Source: Flavobacterium sp. UBA807 (GTDB lineage Bacteria; Bacteroidota; Bacteroidia; Flavobacteriales; Flavobacteriaceae). Taken from it: 6,490 nucleotides of DNA. The notes beneath the pieces are model-generated. The model saw only the letters and a program-made list of their open reading frames with translations, did no database searches and was not told the origin of the DNA. The first letter of the stretch is position 1, and each line of letters starts with the position of its first letter. Where the stretch lies: contig DBIH01000264.1 in NCBI GenBank assembly GCA_002296885.1, positions 1-6,490 on the forward strand, in the 5' to 3' direction. Below are positions 5,761-6,490 of this stretch, piece by piece. The position numbers were made by a program, and so were the translations under genes.

Positions 5761-6285
5761 TTATTTTACTTTTTCAGCATATACTAAATAATATCTTGGC
5801 GTAAAAAATCGCAATAAAGGGCGTAAACCAAACTTTTTAACCGGATGTGTGAATTTTTGTCGGCTGACTATTTTCCAACCCGTCTTTTCCAAAAGCCAGT
5901 CTAATTGCCAATCTTCAAATTCGTGATAATGCCGATCCCATTTATCTGTTTTGCTTCTGTAGGCAGGTGAAAACCATAATCGTAGTGGAATCGAAATCAA
6001 TAATTTATTGCACTTAACATTTTCTAAAACAGTATAAGGATTCAACAGATGCTCAAAAATCTCAAAACCGGTAAAGACATCATAAGTTTCAGTCTTTAAT
6101 GCTACTTGATTATTATCTAAATCTTCACCTTTAGTATTGATTACGGTATAACCATTCTCTTCCATGATTTTGGAAAATGGATTTGGCACGCCAAGATCAA
6201 AAATGATTTCAGAAGTTGAAACGTGACTTTTCAGAAAATCTAAAGTGATGTTGAATCGTTTGCTGGGATAGGTCTTCTCGTACAT
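5761..6285 (-). CDS. Small class I SAM-dependent methyltransferase-like protein
   Basis: The product is 174 residues, short for a class I methyltransferase. The Rossmann-like order can be followed: strand 1 IIFDLG at 27-32, strand 2 TVINTKGEDLD at 47-57, and strand 4 DVFTGFEIFEHLLNP at 69-83, where the EIFEHL is typical of UbiG/Methyltransf_11 and _23 relatives, then KLLISIPL at 94-101. Motif I is unusual: DLGVPNPFS at 30-38 instead of the glycine-rich DxGxGxG. The WDRHYHEFEDWQLDWLLEKTGW segment (116-137) is the most distinctive part and resembles the substrate-side end of such enzymes. The substrate is unknown. The gene is 43 bases downstream of the ketoacyl synthase gene on the same strand and probably co-transcribed with it. 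The N-terminus fits the single ATG at 6285, with no Shine-Dalgarno site. Confidence 0.82.
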   Translation of the reverse strand: MYEKTYPSKRFNITLDFLKSHVSTSEIIFDLGVPNPFSKIMEENGYTVINTKGEDLDNNQVALKTETYDVFTGFEIFEHLLNPYTVLENVKCNKLLISIPLRLWFSPAYRSKTDKWDRHYHEFEDWQLDWLLEKTGWKIVSRQKFTHPVKKFGLRPLLRFFTPRYYLVYAEKVK

Positions 6286-6299
6286 TAATATATGTTGCA

Positions 6300-6326
6300 G
6301 TTACAAAGCCGTAAAGTTACAAAGTT
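6300..6326 (-). repeat. Two direct copies of CTTTGTAAC in the gap before the methyltransferase gene
   Basis: Read on the minus strand, CTTTGTAAC occurs at 6324-6316 and 6308-6300, 16 bases apart. The first sits in AACTTTGTAACT (6326-6315), an exact 12-base match to the plus-strand copy at 1017-1028. Together they fill most of the gap between the ketoacyl synthase and methyltransferase genes. Confidence 0.55.
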
Positions 6327-6328
6327 TA

Positions 6329-6490
6329 TTACATTTTATATACTATGGCATTGACATTCATTCCGGCACCAACCGATGCAAAAAGAATGACATCGCCTTT
6401 TTTAATGGAATGATTTTCAAGATTGCCTTTTACCAATAAGTCATATAATGTAGGAACTGTTGCAACACTCGAATTACCCAGTTTGTGAAT
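6329..6490 (-). CDS. Ketoacyl-ACP synthase III-like protein, C-terminal end (cut by window edge)
   Basis: Only the last 53 residues are visible, ending in a TAA at 6331-6329. They read HKLGNSSVATVPTLYDLL, then a helix-rich stretch, then KKGDVILFASVGAGMNVNAI. The Asn in GNSSVATVP matches the Asn of the Cys-His-Asn triad of FabH-type condensing enzymes (GNTSAASIP-like in enteric FabH), and the GAG corresponds to the late glycine turn (GGG in FabH). The enzyme would condense an acyl-CoA or acyl-ACP starter with malonyl-ACP, in fatty acid or a related lipid or resorcinol pathway; the GMNVNA ending differs from FabH's FTWG, so a secondary KAS III-like role is as likely as fatty acid initiation. 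Catalytic Cys and His lie outside the window. Confidence 0.9.
   Translation of the reverse strand: MHKLGNSSVATVPTLYDLLVKGNLENHSIKKGDVILFASVGAGMNVNAIVYKM

Noticed and set aside
5660..5791. A 43-codon plus-strand frame starting MFLKVKPLSFF, with AAGGA 13 bases upstream
   Set aside because: It runs through the methyltransferase terminator and into that gene's 3' end, its composition is lysine-rich as expected from A-rich DNA, and it has no promoter.

Overview
The window looks like a chromosomal stretch of a flavobacterium or close relative (Bacteroidota). The support is low GC content, A-rich translation leaders without strong Shine-Dalgarno sites, a promoter of the Bacteroidota form (TTTG, 21 bases, TAnnTTTG), and protein families that read as flavobacterial housekeeping and envelope genes. 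This assignment is from recognition only; no search was run.

Layout. Positions 1-2154 are on the plus strand: the 3' part of a SprT-like zinc-metalloprotease gene cut by the left edge, a small AT-rich four-helix membrane protein gene starting one base after the protease stop, and manC for GDP-mannose synthesis. A hairpin at 2158-2184 serves as a terminator between manC and the convergent minus-strand genes. From 2183 to the right edge everything is on the minus strand. In transcription order from the right these are: the C-terminal end of a ketoacyl-ACP synthase III-like gene (cut by the edge), a small SAM-methyltransferase gene with its own terminator, a 365-base intergenic region holding the promoter of a secreted WG-repeat protein, that WG-repeat gene with its own terminator, a family 2 glycosyltransferase, and an MlaE/MlaF-type ABC lipid-transport pair whose genes overlap by one base.

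How they work together. Most genes touch the envelope: nucleotide-sugar supply (manC), glycan assembly (glycosyltransferase), lipid trafficking between membranes (mlaE-mlaF) and a fatty-acyl or polyketide-type condensing enzyme. They sit in several short transcription units rather than one pathway operon, so a shared function is only an inference.

I see no CRISPR array, transposase, phage gene or tRNA/rRNA. The most interesting items are the small membrane protein with a compact copy of the metal-ligand motif of haem-copper oxidase subunit I, a long G-U-rich hairpin directly behind the glycosyltransferase stop, short dispersed repeats at gene borders, and a paired direct repeat straddling the WG-repeat gene promoter.
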